NCBI RefSeq assembly: GCF_900107545.1
Contig: NZ_FNQZ01000003.1
Coordinates: 124,001-188,000 of the forward strand
DNA from: Pseudobutyrivibrio sp. ACV-2
Lineage (GTDB): Bacteria; Bacillota; Clostridia; Lachnospirales; Lachnospiraceae
Direction of reading: 5' to 3'
DNA: 64,000 bases
Shown here: positions 55,088 through 64,000 of the stretch, one piece after another
Position numbering within the stretch: position 1 is the first letter of the stretch
Layout of the letters: each line of letters opens with the position of its first letter
The notes under the pieces: generated by a model
Told to the model about the DNA's origin: nothing
Database searches by the model: none
Seen by the model: the letters and a program-made list of their open reading frames with translations, nothing else
Position numbers and translations under genes: made by a program

Positions 55088-56128
55088 ATGAAAAAAAATA
55101 ATCCATTTACTCTGACTTTTGGAAAACAGCCTGGAGAATATATTTCCAGATATGAAAACACTGAAACAATTATAAGCACTTTTGAGGCTGATAATCCAAT
55201 TAGTCAGGCATATTTGATTGAGGGTGTAAGAGGTAGTGGTAAGACAGTTTTAATGACAACTATAGCAAATCTTTTAGCAGATAAGCCTGAATGGGTAATT
55301 GTGGATTTAAATTCTACGCAGGATTTGGTAGCAGATTTTGCCTATAGATTAAATCATGCATGTAATAAATTTCCTGAAATAAAAAATGCGAATATAAATT
55401 TTTCTATTGGAGGTATTGGCATTGGATTGAGCGGTGGAGCTCCTATGCAAGACAATGTTAGTATTATCGAGGAAATATTGTTATCTCTTAGTAAAAAAGG
55501 AAGAAAAGTTTTAATTACCATAGATGAGGCTATGCCTAGCGACAACATGAGATATTTTGCTAGTCAATTTCAGATATTTATTAGAAAGGATTATCCACTT
55601 TATTTATTAATGAATGGATTATATGAAAATATCTACGCAATTCAAAATGATCCGGCGCTGACATTTTTGCTAAGAACGCCAAAGATTAACATGGAACCTC
55701 TTAGTATTCCACAAATTACAAAACAGTATAGACGGATTTTTGATATAGACATGGAATTTGCAAAGGAGATGGCTGTTATTACAAAAGGTTATGCTTTTGC
55801 ATTTCAAGCTTTGGGAATGCTTTATTATGAATATAGTGATTCTCTTTCATGGGAGGCTATTCTTTCTAAATTAGATGATTTATTAGATGACTTTGTATAT
55901 AAAAAGATCTGGGAAGGTTTGTCAGAAAAGGATAGAGAAATAGTAAGAGTATTAGGAACGGAGAAAATGAACTCTTCTGATATATGCAAAAAATTAGGTA
56001 TTAACAATACGAGTTTTCCAAGATATAGAGATAGGCTTTTAAAAAAAGGAATACTATCTATTGTGAGTAGAGGAATAGTGGAGCTGGCACTCCCTAGATT
56101 CGCAGAGGTGATAGAATTATATCCCTAG
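55088..56128 (+). CDS. AAA/STAND-type ATPase with C-terminal winged helix, function unknown
   Basis: This 346-residue ATP-binding protein has Walker A EGVRGSGKT (46-53), Walker B KVLITIDEA (about 142-150) and a middle region typical of archaeal-type STAND ATPases (QFQIFIRKDYPLYLLMNGLYE). The C-terminal winged helix has MNSSDICKKLGINNTSFPRY. Its base composition is more AT-rich than its neighbours, and codons are less biased, hinting at acquisition. No partner gene is adjacent. It may be regulatory or defence-related. Confidence 0.75.
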   Translation: MKKNNPFTLTFGKQPGEYISRYENTETIISTFEADNPISQAYLIEGVRGSGKTVLMTTIANLLADKPEWVIVDLNSTQDLVADFAYRLNHACNKFPEIKNANINFSIGGIGIGLSGGAPMQDNVSIIEEILLSLSKKGRKVLITIDEAMPSDNMRYFASQFQIFIRKDYPLYLLMNGLYENIYAIQNDPALTFLLRTPKINMEPLSIPQITKQYRRIFDIDMEFAKEMAVITKGYAFAFQALGMLYYEYSDSLSWEAILSKLDDLLDDFVYKKIWEGLSEKDREIVRVLGTEKMNSSDICKKLGINNTSFPRYRDRLLKKGILSIVSRGIVELALPRFAEVIELYP

Positions 56129-56263
56129 AATTCTGTGACATTTCTGTGAAAATCCCCCATAATAAAAAATAGATGTTATAATAGTGCTACAAACGGACGG
56201 AAAAATGTTTGTAGCACTTTTTTAATAACGAAATTATTTTTTGAAAAATTTTACAAACAGGGG

Positions 56264-56290
56264 TTAATTTAATAACCGACCATCCGATAT
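56264..56290 (+). promoter_or_regulatory. Flagellin sigma-28 promoter, distal copy
   Basis: TTAA (56264-56267), 16 bases, CCGATAT (56284-56290). It is embedded in a block of about 65 bases that is repeated around 56480-56545. Confidence 0.6.
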
Positions 56291-56313
56291 AAAAAATGTA
56301 AGGCAAAAATATT

Positions 56314-56450
56314 TGCCTTCCCCTTGAGGGGAAGGTGCCCGAAGGGCGGATGAGGTGTAAGCCTTCCCCCTCTGGGGAAGAGATAATGCTTTAGCGTTAT
56401 CTGCCACCACGGCGAGTGGGAAGGTGTCAGCGCCAGCTGACGGATGAGGG
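56314..56450 (+). repeat. CCTTCCCC repeats, one empty and one with module, R6
   Basis: Copy one (56314-56356) reads CCTTCCCCTTGAGGGGAAGG then TGCCCGAAGGGCGGATGAGG with no module. Copy two (56359-56450) is the R4 type with the GATAATGC module inserted in the head hairpin loop. They lie between the two sigma-28 promoters. Confidence 0.85.
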
Positions 56451-56498
56451 CCGTATCTACCGCCTGAGAAAAAAATAAAAAAATTTTTCAAAAAGGGG

Positions 56499-56525
56499 TT
56501 AAGTAATCCCCCCATCATCCGATAA
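56499..56525 (+). promoter_or_regulatory. Flagellin sigma-28 promoter, proximal copy
   Basis: TTAA (56499-56502), 16 bases, CCGATAA (56519-56525), identical in spacing to the distal copy. Transcription from here would give a leader of about 470 nt. Confidence 0.6.
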
Positions 56526-56698
56526 CAATCATGTAAGGTAAATGAAACGGATTTCATTATCTTCGTAAGCAACATCAAAATCTAATATCGTTTTTCGACA
56601 CAGGACAAGGATGTTAAGTATCGAAGTTAATTTCAAATCTATTTTTCCATTTATCGATTGTACATTCACAATTGAATATTTTATGCATACAGATGTTT

Positions 56699-56997
56699 CT
56701 ATTCGCAGTTTTTACTTTTTACGAATAGTAGCTTGTTACTCAAATGTATTACTTGAATTATTTTTAATGACGAGATGACCATTGATATTTGCATGGAAGC
56801 AGAACTGGTCACTCATAGTATGTGCTTTCTGAAAAAAGAAACACATAATCCCATGGTATCTACAGTATGTCGCGCGAGTACTGTTGATTACATAGCCTAA
56901 GGGAAGGAGTCCCTACAGGCAGATAGAAATTATTGACAATAGTGTGTAATAACACATCTCTCCCAGGAATGGAATCCAGGGAGTATCTACAAGGAGG
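56699..56997 (+). promoter_or_regulatory. Structured flagellin mRNA leader
   Basis: Hairpins are CTATTCG (56699-56705) with CGAATAG (56722-56728), GGGA (56901-56904) with TCCC (56910-56913) extended by CCT/AGG, and CTCCC-GGA (56960-56968) with TCC-GGGAG (56975-56983). The last ends eight bases before the ribosome site AAGGAGG (56991-56997), so it could control translation. No other gene is seen in the 877-base gap. Confidence 0.5.
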
Positions 56998-57005
56998 TAG
57001 AATTT

Positions 57006-58898
57006 ATGGTAGTACAACACAATTTACAGGCACATAACGCATCTAGAATGCTCGGTATCACATCTAGCGCTCAGGCTAAATCTACTGAGAAACTTTCTTC
57101 AGGTTTCAGAATCAATCGTGCGGCTGACGACGCAGCTGGTCTTTCAATTTCAGAAAAAATGCGTAAGCAGATTAGAGGTCTTGATCAGGCATCTACAAAC
57201 GCTCAGGATGGTGTATCTGCAGTGCAGACAGCTGAAGGTGCTCTTACAGAAGTTCACTCAATGCTTCAGAGAATGAATGAGCTTGCAGTTCAGGCATCTA
57301 ACGGTACAAACAGTGAGACAGATCGTAATTCTATCCAGGATGAAATCGCACAGCTTACAACAGAAATTGACCGTGTAGCTGAGACAACAAAGTTCAACGA
57401 GACATACCTTCTTAAAGGTAATGCTCAGGGAGCTGAGGTTACAAAGACAGTAAAGGCTCATGATGCAGGTCTTGATGGAAAGCTTGTAGAGAATGCTACA
57501 AATGGAACAACAAAGTTTACACTTAACAAGAAGCTCGAAACTGGCGACAAAGTTATGATTGGTGGCAAGGAATACAACATTGGTTCTGGTAAGTCTACCG
57601 ATAGCTATAGAAATGTATCTGATTTAAAGACAACAACAATGAAGGTAGGTGACAGTGTAACAGTAGATGGAAAGACTACTACACTTACAAAAGATGTAAA
57701 GGCATCTTCTGTAATTAGCACTACAGAAGTTGCAGGTGATCAGATTATTGCTAAGGATGGAACTGTATATCAGTACTATGCTGCAGGAACTAAAACAACC
57801 GCAGGTTGGTATGACAAGTCTACATATCAGGATACTGATTTATATGAAGCATCAGGAAATAGAAAGACTGTAGGTCAGCTTGCTGTTGAAGGCTCAACAT
57901 GGAAACATGCTGATGCTAAGAGCGGTTTGAATGAGTTTAATATTGTAGAGAATATTAAAAATGGTGAAAAGTCAGCATTTGATTTGGGCAATGCTGGAAA
58001 AATCACTGCAGATAATGTTAAGGGTACAGATCTTGCCGCTGGTGATACAGTTACACAGAGTGGTGAGGAGAAAACTGCAGTAGCCACAGCTAATAAGACT
58101 GTCAAGACACTTCAAGAAGTTGCTCAGGCAATTGGCAAATTAGATAATACTAAGAAAGTTACCATAAGAAATATTGATGGATCAAATGAACAAGAATATA
58201 ACATCGCTGAAACAGCTGCTCAGGAAGATAAGGCAACATTTACACTTACTCGTGAACACATTACAGAGCTCTTAAAGGAGGGACAGCAGGTTAAGGTAGA
58301 TAATGCTGAAATGACAGTTGCAGGAGTTGAAGCAGCAGATTCATCAAAGATTTCAAAGGCACGCGCTTATACATTAATGGCAGAAGAGCTCCAGAAGGCA
58401 TCATCTATTGGTGCAGACACAGAGGCTAAAGTTTTAAGCAACAACGATGGCACATTCGAGATTACTCAGGGTACTGTAACCTACAAGGATAAGCTTTCAT
58501 TCAACCTTCACGTTGGTGCTGATGCTGATATGACAAACAAGATTAATGTTGATGTTGACGCTATGAGTTCAGCTGGTCTTGGTATTAAAGGCATTAATGT
58601 AGCTGATGATACAGGTAATGCTGCTACATACGCAATCGACGCCATCGCTGATGCTGTTGCAAAGGTATCTCAGCAGAGATCTGCACTAGGTGCTGTTCAG
58701 AATAGATTAGAGCACACAATCGCTAACGTTGATAACGTAGTTGAGAATACTACAGCTGCTGAATCACGTATCCGTGATACAGATATGGCTGAAGAGATGG
58801 TTAACTACAGCAAGAACAACATTCTTGCTCAGGCAGGCCAGTCAATGCTTGCTCAGGCTAACCAGTCAACACAGGGCGTACTTTCAATACTTGGATAA
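57006..58898 (+). CDS. Flagellin
   Basis: This is the flagellar filament subunit. The 630 residues have the conserved D0/D1 ends, N-terminal NLQAHNASRMLGI and EKLSSGFRINRAADDAAGLS, and C-terminal IRDTDMAEEMVNYSK with MLAQANQSTQGVLSILG. The middle (about 140-530) is a variable surface-exposed domain rich in Lys, Thr and Asp, making it longer than the common 270-500 residues. The start follows AAGGAGG. It stands alone between terminators under sigma-28 promoters. No other flagellar genes are in the window. Confidence 0.95.
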   Translation: MVVQHNLQAHNASRMLGITSSAQAKSTEKLSSGFRINRAADDAAGLSISEKMRKQIRGLDQASTNAQDGVSAVQTAEGALTEVHSMLQRMNELAVQASNGTNSETDRNSIQDEIAQLTTEIDRVAETTKFNETYLLKGNAQGAEVTKTVKAHDAGLDGKLVENATNGTTKFTLNKKLETGDKVMIGGKEYNIGSGKSTDSYRNVSDLKTTTMKVGDSVTVDGKTTTLTKDVKASSVISTTEVAGDQIIAKDGTVYQYYAAGTKTTAGWYDKSTYQDTDLYEASGNRKTVGQLAVEGSTWKHADAKSGLNEFNIVENIKNGEKSAFDLGNAGKITADNVKGTDLAAGDTVTQSGEEKTAVATANKTVKTLQEVAQAIGKLDNTKKVTIRNIDGSNEQEYNIAETAAQEDKATFTLTREHITELLKEGQQVKVDNAEMTVAGVEAADSSKISKARAYTLMAEELQKASSIGADTEAKVLSNNDGTFEITQGTVTYKDKLSFNLHVGADADMTNKINVDVDAMSSAGLGIKGINVADDTGNAATYAIDAIADAVAKVSQQRSALGAVQNRLEHTIANVDNVVENTTAAESRIRDTDMAEEMVNYSKNNILAQAGQSMLAQANQSTQGVLSILG

Positions 58899-58954
58899 TT
58901 TCAGTAAATTAACAGTATAAATCGCGCATACTAGTTAGCGACTAGTGAAATGTT

Positions 58955-59093
58955 GGGGGCTAGTTCCCTCTAGCCCCTAATTTCTAAATAAAGTGCATGC
59001 GCACACCTTTGAAACGGACTTCAACTGTACTTACACGGAAGTAAACCCAAATATAAACAAAGAAGAATCTCCTCCTCTGGAGATTCTTTTTTT
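58955..59093 (+). terminator. Two terminators after flagellin
   Basis: The first pairs GGGGCTAG (58956-58963) with CTAGCCCC (58970-58977). The second pairs AGAATCTCC (59064-59072) with GGAGATTCT (59079-59087), followed by seven Ts. About 85 bases of unassigned sequence lie between; the region to 59203 is otherwise AT-rich and empty. Confidence 0.8.
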
Positions 59094-59203
59094 GAATTCG
59101 AAAAATCAACTATTATATAATATATTACGTTGCCTACTCTTTACTAATTGTCAGCATCAAAATATGATGCTATTATATGTTTACAAGGAGATACAAAAAA
59201 TAT

Positions 59204-60013
59204 ATGGCAAAAACAATTCTAAATGATGTCGAGGTTAATCACCTTATCGATGATATGACATTGTTTGACGATGATTTGATGACCCTTGTCTTTAACAAAA
59301 ATATTTCAGCAACCGAACTTCTTCTTAGAATAATACTAGGCAGAAATATACGAGTCACAGATGTTGAGGCTCAGATAGAGATGAGAAGCCCAAATATCAA
59401 AGGTAGAGATATTACACTTGATATCTTAGCTATTGATGAAGATGGTGAAGAGATAAATATTGAAGTGCAAGGAAACTCAGAAGGTGCCCATGTTAGAAGA
59501 GCTCGTTTTCACAGTAGTGTAATTGATTCAAGAATGCTCAAGGAAAATAATCCATTTAAAATCCTACGAGACTCATATGTTATTTTTATTTATAAGCATG
59601 ATAAGTTTGGAAAAGGGCTTCCGATATATAGAGCAGATAGAGTAATCAAAGAGACAGGTGAGGATTTTAACGATGGCTCACATATTATTTATGTGAATGG
59701 TAACTATAAGGGTAATGATGAAATAGGCAAACTTATGCATGACTTCCATGCAAAATCTTCTGATGATATGAATTTTAAAGAATTAGCTGAAGGAGTTCAT
59801 TATTTCAAAGAAACTGAGGAAGGACGTGATGTTATGTGTGAATCAGTAAAAAATTATGCAATAAAATATGGTGAGGAACTTGTTGAACAGAATAAAATTG
59901 ATAGTGTAAAACTTATTATGAAAAATATGAAGTGTACTTTAGATGAAGCTCTTAATACCTTAGAAATTAAAGGTAACGAGAGAAAGATTATTTCTCAGCA
60001 GCTTCAGAGATAA
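59204..60013 (+). CDS. PD-(D/E)XK nuclease-family protein (Rpn/transposase-like)
   Basis: This 269-residue protein belongs to the Rpn/YhgA-like PD-(D/E)XK group. ATG 59204 after AAGGAGATA is preferred to 59177. The nuclease core is DITLDILAIDEDGEEINIEVQ (D then ExQ, residues about 65-86), followed by RARFHSSVID. The C-terminal third is charged and helical. Such proteins are recombination-promoting nucleases that move between genomes. Codon use is AT-rich, unlike PFOR or tig nearby. Confidence 0.85.
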   Translation: MAKTILNDVEVNHLIDDMTLFDDDLMTLVFNKNISATELLLRIILGRNIRVTDVEAQIEMRSPNIKGRDITLDILAIDEDGEEINIEVQGNSEGAHVRRARFHSSVIDSRMLKENNPFKILRDSYVIFIYKHDKFGKGLPIYRADRVIKETGEDFNDGSHIIYVNGNYKGNDEIGKLMHDFHAKSSDDMNFKELAEGVHYFKETEEGRDVMCESVKNYAIKYGEELVEQNKIDSVKLIMKNMKCTLDEALNTLEIKGNERKIISQQLQR

Positions 60014-60069
60014 TAATTCTTAGCTAAATTTTTAATCCCTACGTGACTAGTTATAGCCTTGTTGCATGA

Positions 60070-60462
60070 CTAAAAACGTTGGGATTTTTTAGAAGAATGA
60101 TGACCACAGAAAAGTGCTTTTCCCTGTCTAGCGTATAAATCTGTACCCATAAAATTATCTAAGACAGCTCTAGACCAATTATTTTGTATTGTCTTTTTAA
60201 CAAAAAATGCTGCTTTATCAGAATCTCCCTTGCACCTATCAATAATTAATTTGTGATGTCCCCAAGGTACAGAGAACAAATCTCTAGTCCCAAATTTGCC
60301 ACAAGCTGTGGCAAATTTGAATCAAGTTCATATAACTGATAAAAACGAAGCATATAGCGTATATTTCTACTAGAGAAACCAGAGTCAGTGTTAAAACGTT
60401 TTTTCAAATCATGGCTCAATTTATTATAAAAGTTACTACCATATTTCTTTTCAGCTTCACTA
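60070..60462 (-). pseudogene. Decayed YhcG/DUF1016 gene fragment
   Basis: On the minus strand one frame reads KKYGSNFYNKLSHDLKKRF and later RNIRYMLRFYQLYEL. After a frameshift near 60285 a second frame reads LFSVPWGHHKLIIDRCK and NNWSRAVLDNF. Together these are the N-terminal DUF1016 (YhcG) domain. The 5' end and the C-terminal PD-(D/E)XK nuclease domain are missing. Bases 60463-60600 show no clear gene. Confidence 0.75.
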
Positions 60463-60602
60463 GGTCATTCAATCCAGAACAATCTACAGTTTTACAGCTT
60501 TGCTCAGAAGGGTTATTTAGAAAATGTAAGAGATACACTGGACTCACAGGACAATGAAGGTGTAGGAACCCATAGGGAACCCCACAAAATCATCTCTTTT
60601 TC

Positions 60603-60650
60603 CAAAAAGAAAGCTCAGAAAACTTGATAAATCAAGCTTTCTGAGCTTTC
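60603..60650 (-). terminator. tRNA-Leu terminator (minus strand)
   Basis: A long stem, AAAGCTCAGAAAACTTGAT (60610-60628) with ATCAAGCTTTCTGAGCTTT (60631-60649) and one mismatch, is followed on the minus strand by a TTTCTTTTTGG run. Confidence 0.85.
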
Positions 60651-60658
60651 ACAGTCAA

Positions 60659-60743
60659 TGCGGAAGGCGGGACTTGAACCCGCACGCTCGCAATGAGCAC
60701 AAGATCCTTAGTCTTGCTCGTCTGCCAGTTCCGACACTTCCGC
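60659..60743 (-). tRNA. tRNA-Leu (anticodon AAG)
   Basis: The 85-nt class-II tRNA folds on the minus strand with acceptor GCGGAAG/CTTCCGC and discriminator A. The D-arm contains AACTGGCAGACG. The anticodon stem CAAGA/TCTTG encloses the loop CTAAGGA, which reads AAG. A long variable arm and T-loop GGGTTCAAGTCCC follow. CCA is not encoded. Confidence 0.93.
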
Positions 60744-60940
60744 ATTTGCGTTAGTGACTGATGTCTCTTAACGACAAGAAGTATATTATCAAAGTATCCA
60801 CAAAGAGTCAACACTAAAATTACATTAATTTCACTTTTTTTTAATAAAATATTTGCTAGGAGAGAAAAATGTGATATGAAACGATAACGTTTGTGCTAAA
60901 TTAAATAGTGCGAACAGTGATGCTGAAAAAGAGGTTTATT

Positions 60941-62758
60941 ATGGTATTTACAATAGTTGTCCTGCTTGTGACAATTTTCTATCTGGCTTTACTTGAACTA
61001 TCAAAAAACATTCTATTAGGGTGGTGCATCGGAATCATTGCAATGGTTCTTATGCTGTTTGCCAGAAGAAAGATCACATTAGCTGGAAAGAAATCTTTTA
61101 AGAATTCTACATTACTTTGGATAGGATTTTTAGTTGTATTATGTGGAAATTATATTTTGACTGCTCCTCCTTATAAAAATTTACCTGCAGTAGATAACAA
61201 AAATCCTGAAGTTACTGAGGTGGTTCATATCCCTCAGGGTGACCTGACAGGAGTTTACAACGCAGACAAATCTGTAAAAGTCTATGCAGGCATTCCTTAC
61301 GCTAAAGCGCCAGTTGGGGATTTACGTTTCAAGGAGCCACAAAAGCCAGATGGATGGGAGGGCGTTAGAGCCTGTGATGAGTTTGGTCCGATGGCTATGC
61401 AGCCTAGAGGAAATACTGCTTTTAATAGCTTGTCACACATTTTAGGCTGGCATGATTATGTGGTTCAGGCTGGTGATGAATTCCTGGAACCAATGAGCGA
61501 GGATTGTCTTTATCTAAATGTTTTTGCGCCTGAAGACAATTCTACAGAGTTAAAGCCTGTTATTTTTTATGTACATGGTGGAAGTCTTACCACAGGCCAG
61601 TCATCATATTCTGAGTACCGAGGTGAGGATTTGGCAAAGCAGGGCGTGGTATTTGTAAACTTTGCGTACCGGCTTGGAGTATTTGGTTATTATACAGCAG
61701 ATGATTTAAAAGAAGAGTCACCTAATGGCACTACAGGAAACTACGGATTATTGGATCAGATTGCTGCTTTAAACTGGGTTAGAGAAAATATCGCCTACTT
61801 TGGAGGAGACCCTGACCAGATTACCATAGCTGGAGAGTCGGCTGGATCTTCTAGTGTAAATGCTTTGTGTGTATCACCATTGACAGAAGGCATGTTTAAT
61901 TACGCAATTGCAGAATCCAGTGGTATTGTTGCGGTGGAACCATTTCATACATTCCGCAACTACGAGGAAGCTCTAACAGAAGGAAAAAAGGTACGAGATA
62001 CATTCAAGGTTAGTTGTTCAGATGAATTAAGAAATATTCCGGCTGAAAAGCTATTAGAAAATGACTCAGACCAATCTGCCATGACAGTAGATGGCTATGC
62101 TATCATTGAGCAACCATATCTGACCTATGAAAAGGGAAACAATCATGAAAAAGCTTTGCTGAATGGCTTCAATGTAAAGGAATCTGATGCATTCATGCTT
62201 GATACAAGAGCTACAAAGGAAAACTATCAGGAGCTTCTAGCAGAAGCACTTGGTGATTATGCAAAAGAAATGGCAGATATTGTCCCGGCAGATAGTCCTC
62301 AAAGAGATCAGTATTTCATAGTTGATGCTTTAGGAGATGCAAAAGGCGCTTTAAATACTGCGTACTCGGCTATATGGTTTAGCTACTCTCATTATGTATG
62401 GAATAATTATATGATTGATCAAAATAGACCATCATATGAGTATAATTTTACAAAGACAAATAAATCCTTGTCAAACTATCATGCTGGTGAAATACCTTAT
62501 GCATATGGAAATCTTTGGAGACACCCGGGCCTTTATGATGAAGAAGATTATAAGCTTTCAGAAATCATGCAAAAATATTGGGTGAATTTTGCCAAGACAG
62601 GAAATCCAAATGGACAAGGCTTGCCAAAGTGGAATCAAAAAAGCGATGACCCTAACCAGATTTTACAGTTAGACGTTGATATTAAGATGATTGAAGATCC
62701 AAATTTGGAGCTATACAAGGTAATAGATAAATATCAAAATTCTAAAAAAGAAAAATAA
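60941..62758 (+). CDS. Membrane-anchored type-B carboxylesterase
   Basis: This alpha/beta-hydrolase probably faces the cell exterior. ATG 60941 after AAAAAGAGG is chosen; the frame opens at 60908. Of 605 residues, the first about 75 form two to three membrane segments, followed by an extracellular esterase domain: GIPYAKAPVGDLRF, EDCLYLNVFAPE, YVHGGSLTTGQ (oxyanion hole), Ser 300 in GESAGSSS, and a C-terminal HAGEIPYAYG with the catalytic His. Membrane-bound fusions of this family are uncommon. The substrate is unknown. Confidence 0.88.
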   Translation: MVFTIVVLLVTIFYLALLELSKNILLGWCIGIIAMVLMLFARRKITLAGKKSFKNSTLLWIGFLVVLCGNYILTAPPYKNLPAVDNKNPEVTEVVHIPQGDLTGVYNADKSVKVYAGIPYAKAPVGDLRFKEPQKPDGWEGVRACDEFGPMAMQPRGNTAFNSLSHILGWHDYVVQAGDEFLEPMSEDCLYLNVFAPEDNSTELKPVIFYVHGGSLTTGQSSYSEYRGEDLAKQGVVFVNFAYRLGVFGYYTADDLKEESPNGTTGNYGLLDQIAALNWVRENIAYFGGDPDQITIAGESAGSSSVNALCVSPLTEGMFNYAIAESSGIVAVEPFHTFRNYEEALTEGKKVRDTFKVSCSDELRNIPAEKLLENDSDQSAMTVDGYAIIEQPYLTYEKGNNHEKALLNGFNVKESDAFMLDTRATKENYQELLAEALGDYAKEMADIVPADSPQRDQYFIVDALGDAKGALNTAYSAIWFSYSHYVWNNYMIDQNRPSYEYNFTKTNKSLSNYHAGEIPYAYGNLWRHPGLYDEEDYKLSEIMQKYWVNFAKTGNPNGQGLPKWNQKSDDPNQILQLDVDIKMIEDPNLELYKVIDKYQNSKKEK

Positions 62759-62772
62759 TCATTAGGCAGTCT

Positions 62773-62800
62773 TTGACGGACTGCCTAAATAGGTTATACT
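62773..62800 (+). promoter_or_regulatory. Promoter of the MBOAT gene
   Basis: TTGACG (62773-62778), 16-bp spacer, TATACT (62795-62800). It lies within an AGGCAGTC/GACTGCCT hairpin (62764-62786) just after the esterase gene. Confidence 0.55.
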
Positions 62801-62830
62801 TAAATCGGTGGGGTAGTTGGGAGACTATTA

Positions 62831-64000
62831 ATGACTTTATCCGATTTAAATTTTATATTCAGAGGTATGCCTCTTTTTTTAATAATATATTATATTGTTC
62901 CAGCAAAGGTGAAGCCATGGGCTTTGCTTTTGGCCAGCATGATTTTTTATGCCCTTAATGACTATCTGTTGTTAGGGGTTCTTGTTGTATTCACTTTTTT
63001 AAACTATTTCCTTGCAAAACTTAATTTAAAAGAAAAAAAGTCAGCTTTCATAATAGCTGTCATTTTAAATGCGATACTACTCATAGGCTTTAAGGTGGGG
63101 GGGCGCCTGGATAAACACATCCTTTTGCCGCTAGGACTTAGTTTCTATGTGTTTAAAATGATATCCTATCAGGTGGATATTTATAAAAAAAAGATTCAGG
63201 AAATCAGCTTTGTTAATATGGCTGTATATTTTTCCATGTTTCCGCAGATTATTTCAGGTCCAATCAGCCGATATGATTTTGTTACAGCAAATAAATTCTG
63301 GACTCCGCCACAGAATCAAATCGGTAAAAAAGAACGATTATTTTCAATACTTTCTGAAATTGATAATGGCCTAAAGCTATTCGCAATAGGGCTTTTTATG
63401 AAGGTGATAATCGCAGATCATCTTGCAGTGCTGTGGGCCGATATAAAGACCATTGGATATGAGAGTATTTCCACACCTATGGCGTGGATTGGCGCCTATA
63501 CTTATTCCATGAATCTGTATTTTGACTTCTGGGGCTATTCCTTAATGGCTGCCGGAGTTGGAATTATGCTTGGCTTTCCATTTATCGACAACTTTATTCA
63601 GCCCTATAGTGCCGTTAGTGTTTCTGATTTTTACAGAAGATGGCATGCTACACTTGGCAGCTGGTTTAAAGACTATATCTATATCCCTTTGGGGGGCAGT
63701 AAAAAGGGCAATGCTAGAACGATTCTTAATCTGTTTGTCGTTTGGGTGGTCACTGGATTATGGCATGGTATGACTTTAAATTTCATTATTTGGGCCATGG
63801 CAATTTTTGAAATAATTGTCTTTGAAAAGTTCCTGATTTCTAAAAAACAGATGGCACTTAAAATAATAGGTCGCATAAATGTGTTGGTGTTAATTCCTTG
63901 CACATGGGTAGTTTTTGCAATCCATTCCACTAGAAAAATTGGAACCTATTTCCTACGATTATTCCCATTTGTGGATAATGGCATCGCAGTAAATCGCAAT
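62831..64000 (+). CDS. MBOAT-family membrane O-acyltransferase (AlgI/DltB/PatA-like), 3' end outside window
   Basis: This multi-pass enzyme moves acyl groups onto extracellular polysaccharide or other cell-wall polymers. ATG 62831 follows GGGAG, and the frame stays open to the window end (390 codons). It has many hydrophobic segments. The family signature is FPQIISGPISRY, then VSDFYRRWHATLGSWFKDYI, YIPLGGSKKGN, and the catalytic histidine in VTGLWHGMTLNF. AlgI-like proteins usually act with an SGNH partner, which may lie beyond the window. Confidence 0.93.
   Translation, partial: MTLSDLNFIFRGMPLFLIIYYIVPAKVKPWALLLASMIFYALNDYLLLGVLVVFTFLNYFLAKLNLKEKKSAFIIAVILNAILLIGFKVGGRLDKHILLPLGLSFYVFKMISYQVDIYKKKIQEISFVNMAVYFSMFPQIISGPISRYDFVTANKFWTPPQNQIGKKERLFSILSEIDNGLKLFAIGLFMKVIIADHLAVLWADIKTIGYESISTPMAWIGAYTYSMNLYFDFWGYSLMAAGVGIMLGFPFIDNFIQPYSAVSVSDFYRRWHATLGSWFKDYIYIPLGGSKKGNARTILNLFVVWVVTGLWHGMTLNFIIWAMAIFEIIVFEKFLISKKQMALKIIGRINVLVLIPCTWVVFAIHSTRKIGTYFLRLFPFVDNGIAVNRN

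Noticed and set aside
60480-60628. Plus-strand frame reading LQFYSFAQKGYLENV
   Set aside because: It is short, has no start or domain, and runs into the tRNA terminator; probably relic or chance sequence.

Overview
The window looks like a chromosomal segment of a low-GC, anaerobic, flagellated Gram-positive bacterium. The best guess is Lachnospiraceae near Butyrivibrio/Pseudobutyrivibrio. This rests on a tRNA-Trp T-box, a pyruvate:ferredoxin oxidoreductase with strongly biased codons, a clpP/clpX/trigger-factor cluster, a Rrf2 regulator of sulfur genes, sigma-28 promoters and flagellin. Genus is inference only.

Positions 1-26,000 are a dense sulfur island. After the end of hemL comes a sulfate operon: binding protein, two permeases and ATPase, then an AprA/AprB-type APS reductase, then CysD/CysN. 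Next is an operon with a JAMM peptidase, a ubiquitin-like/E1-like/rhodanese fusion, a Family 2A encapsulin shell, its cysteine desulfurase cargo with a long disordered N-terminus, a serine acetyltransferase and a glycyl-radical-enzyme activase. A TcdA-like gene and a LysR regulator follow. Then comes a second thiocarboxylate module resembling the Wolinella HcyS/HcyF/HcyD homocysteine route: MetY-like enzyme, ferredoxin-domain sulfite reductase, TusA-like protein, thioredoxin-like protein, sulfur carrier ending GGGC, E1-like enzyme and JAMM peptidase. hemC and a cobA-hemD fusion can supply siroheme. An Rrf2/CymR-like regulator is encoded divergently, and dyads that could be its operators lie at six promoters. 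Read together: sulfate is imported, activated to APS, reduced to sulfite and sulfide, loaded on protein carriers and used for homocysteine and perhaps cysteine; desulfurated sulfur may be stored in a protein shell.

Positions 26,300-30,256 hold a GDSL hydrolase and an amino-acid (probably cystine/cysteine) ABC transporter. Positions 30,296-37,168 are a T-box controlled trp operon in the order trpD-C-(F-B fusion)-A-E-G. Then come an NMT1/SsuA-type ABC transporter, guaB (minus strand), PFOR, nrdR, a small gene behind a sigma-28-like promoter, a YqeG phosphatase, rpiB, tig-clpP-clpX-engB, a zinc ABC transporter with a candidate small RNA inside it, an AAA ATPase, flagellin, a PD-(D/E)XK protein, a decayed YhcG/DUF1016 gene, tRNA-Leu, a carboxylesterase and the start of an MBOAT acyltransferase.

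Non-coding DNA is unusually structured. There is a 589-bp imperfect inverted repeat (17663-18251), a family of nested stem repeats with a conserved core (five loci), a second family of CCTTCCCC hairpins that carry a jumping module of about 40 nt, and a dispersed CG-N6-CG motif concentrated in the first 39 kb.
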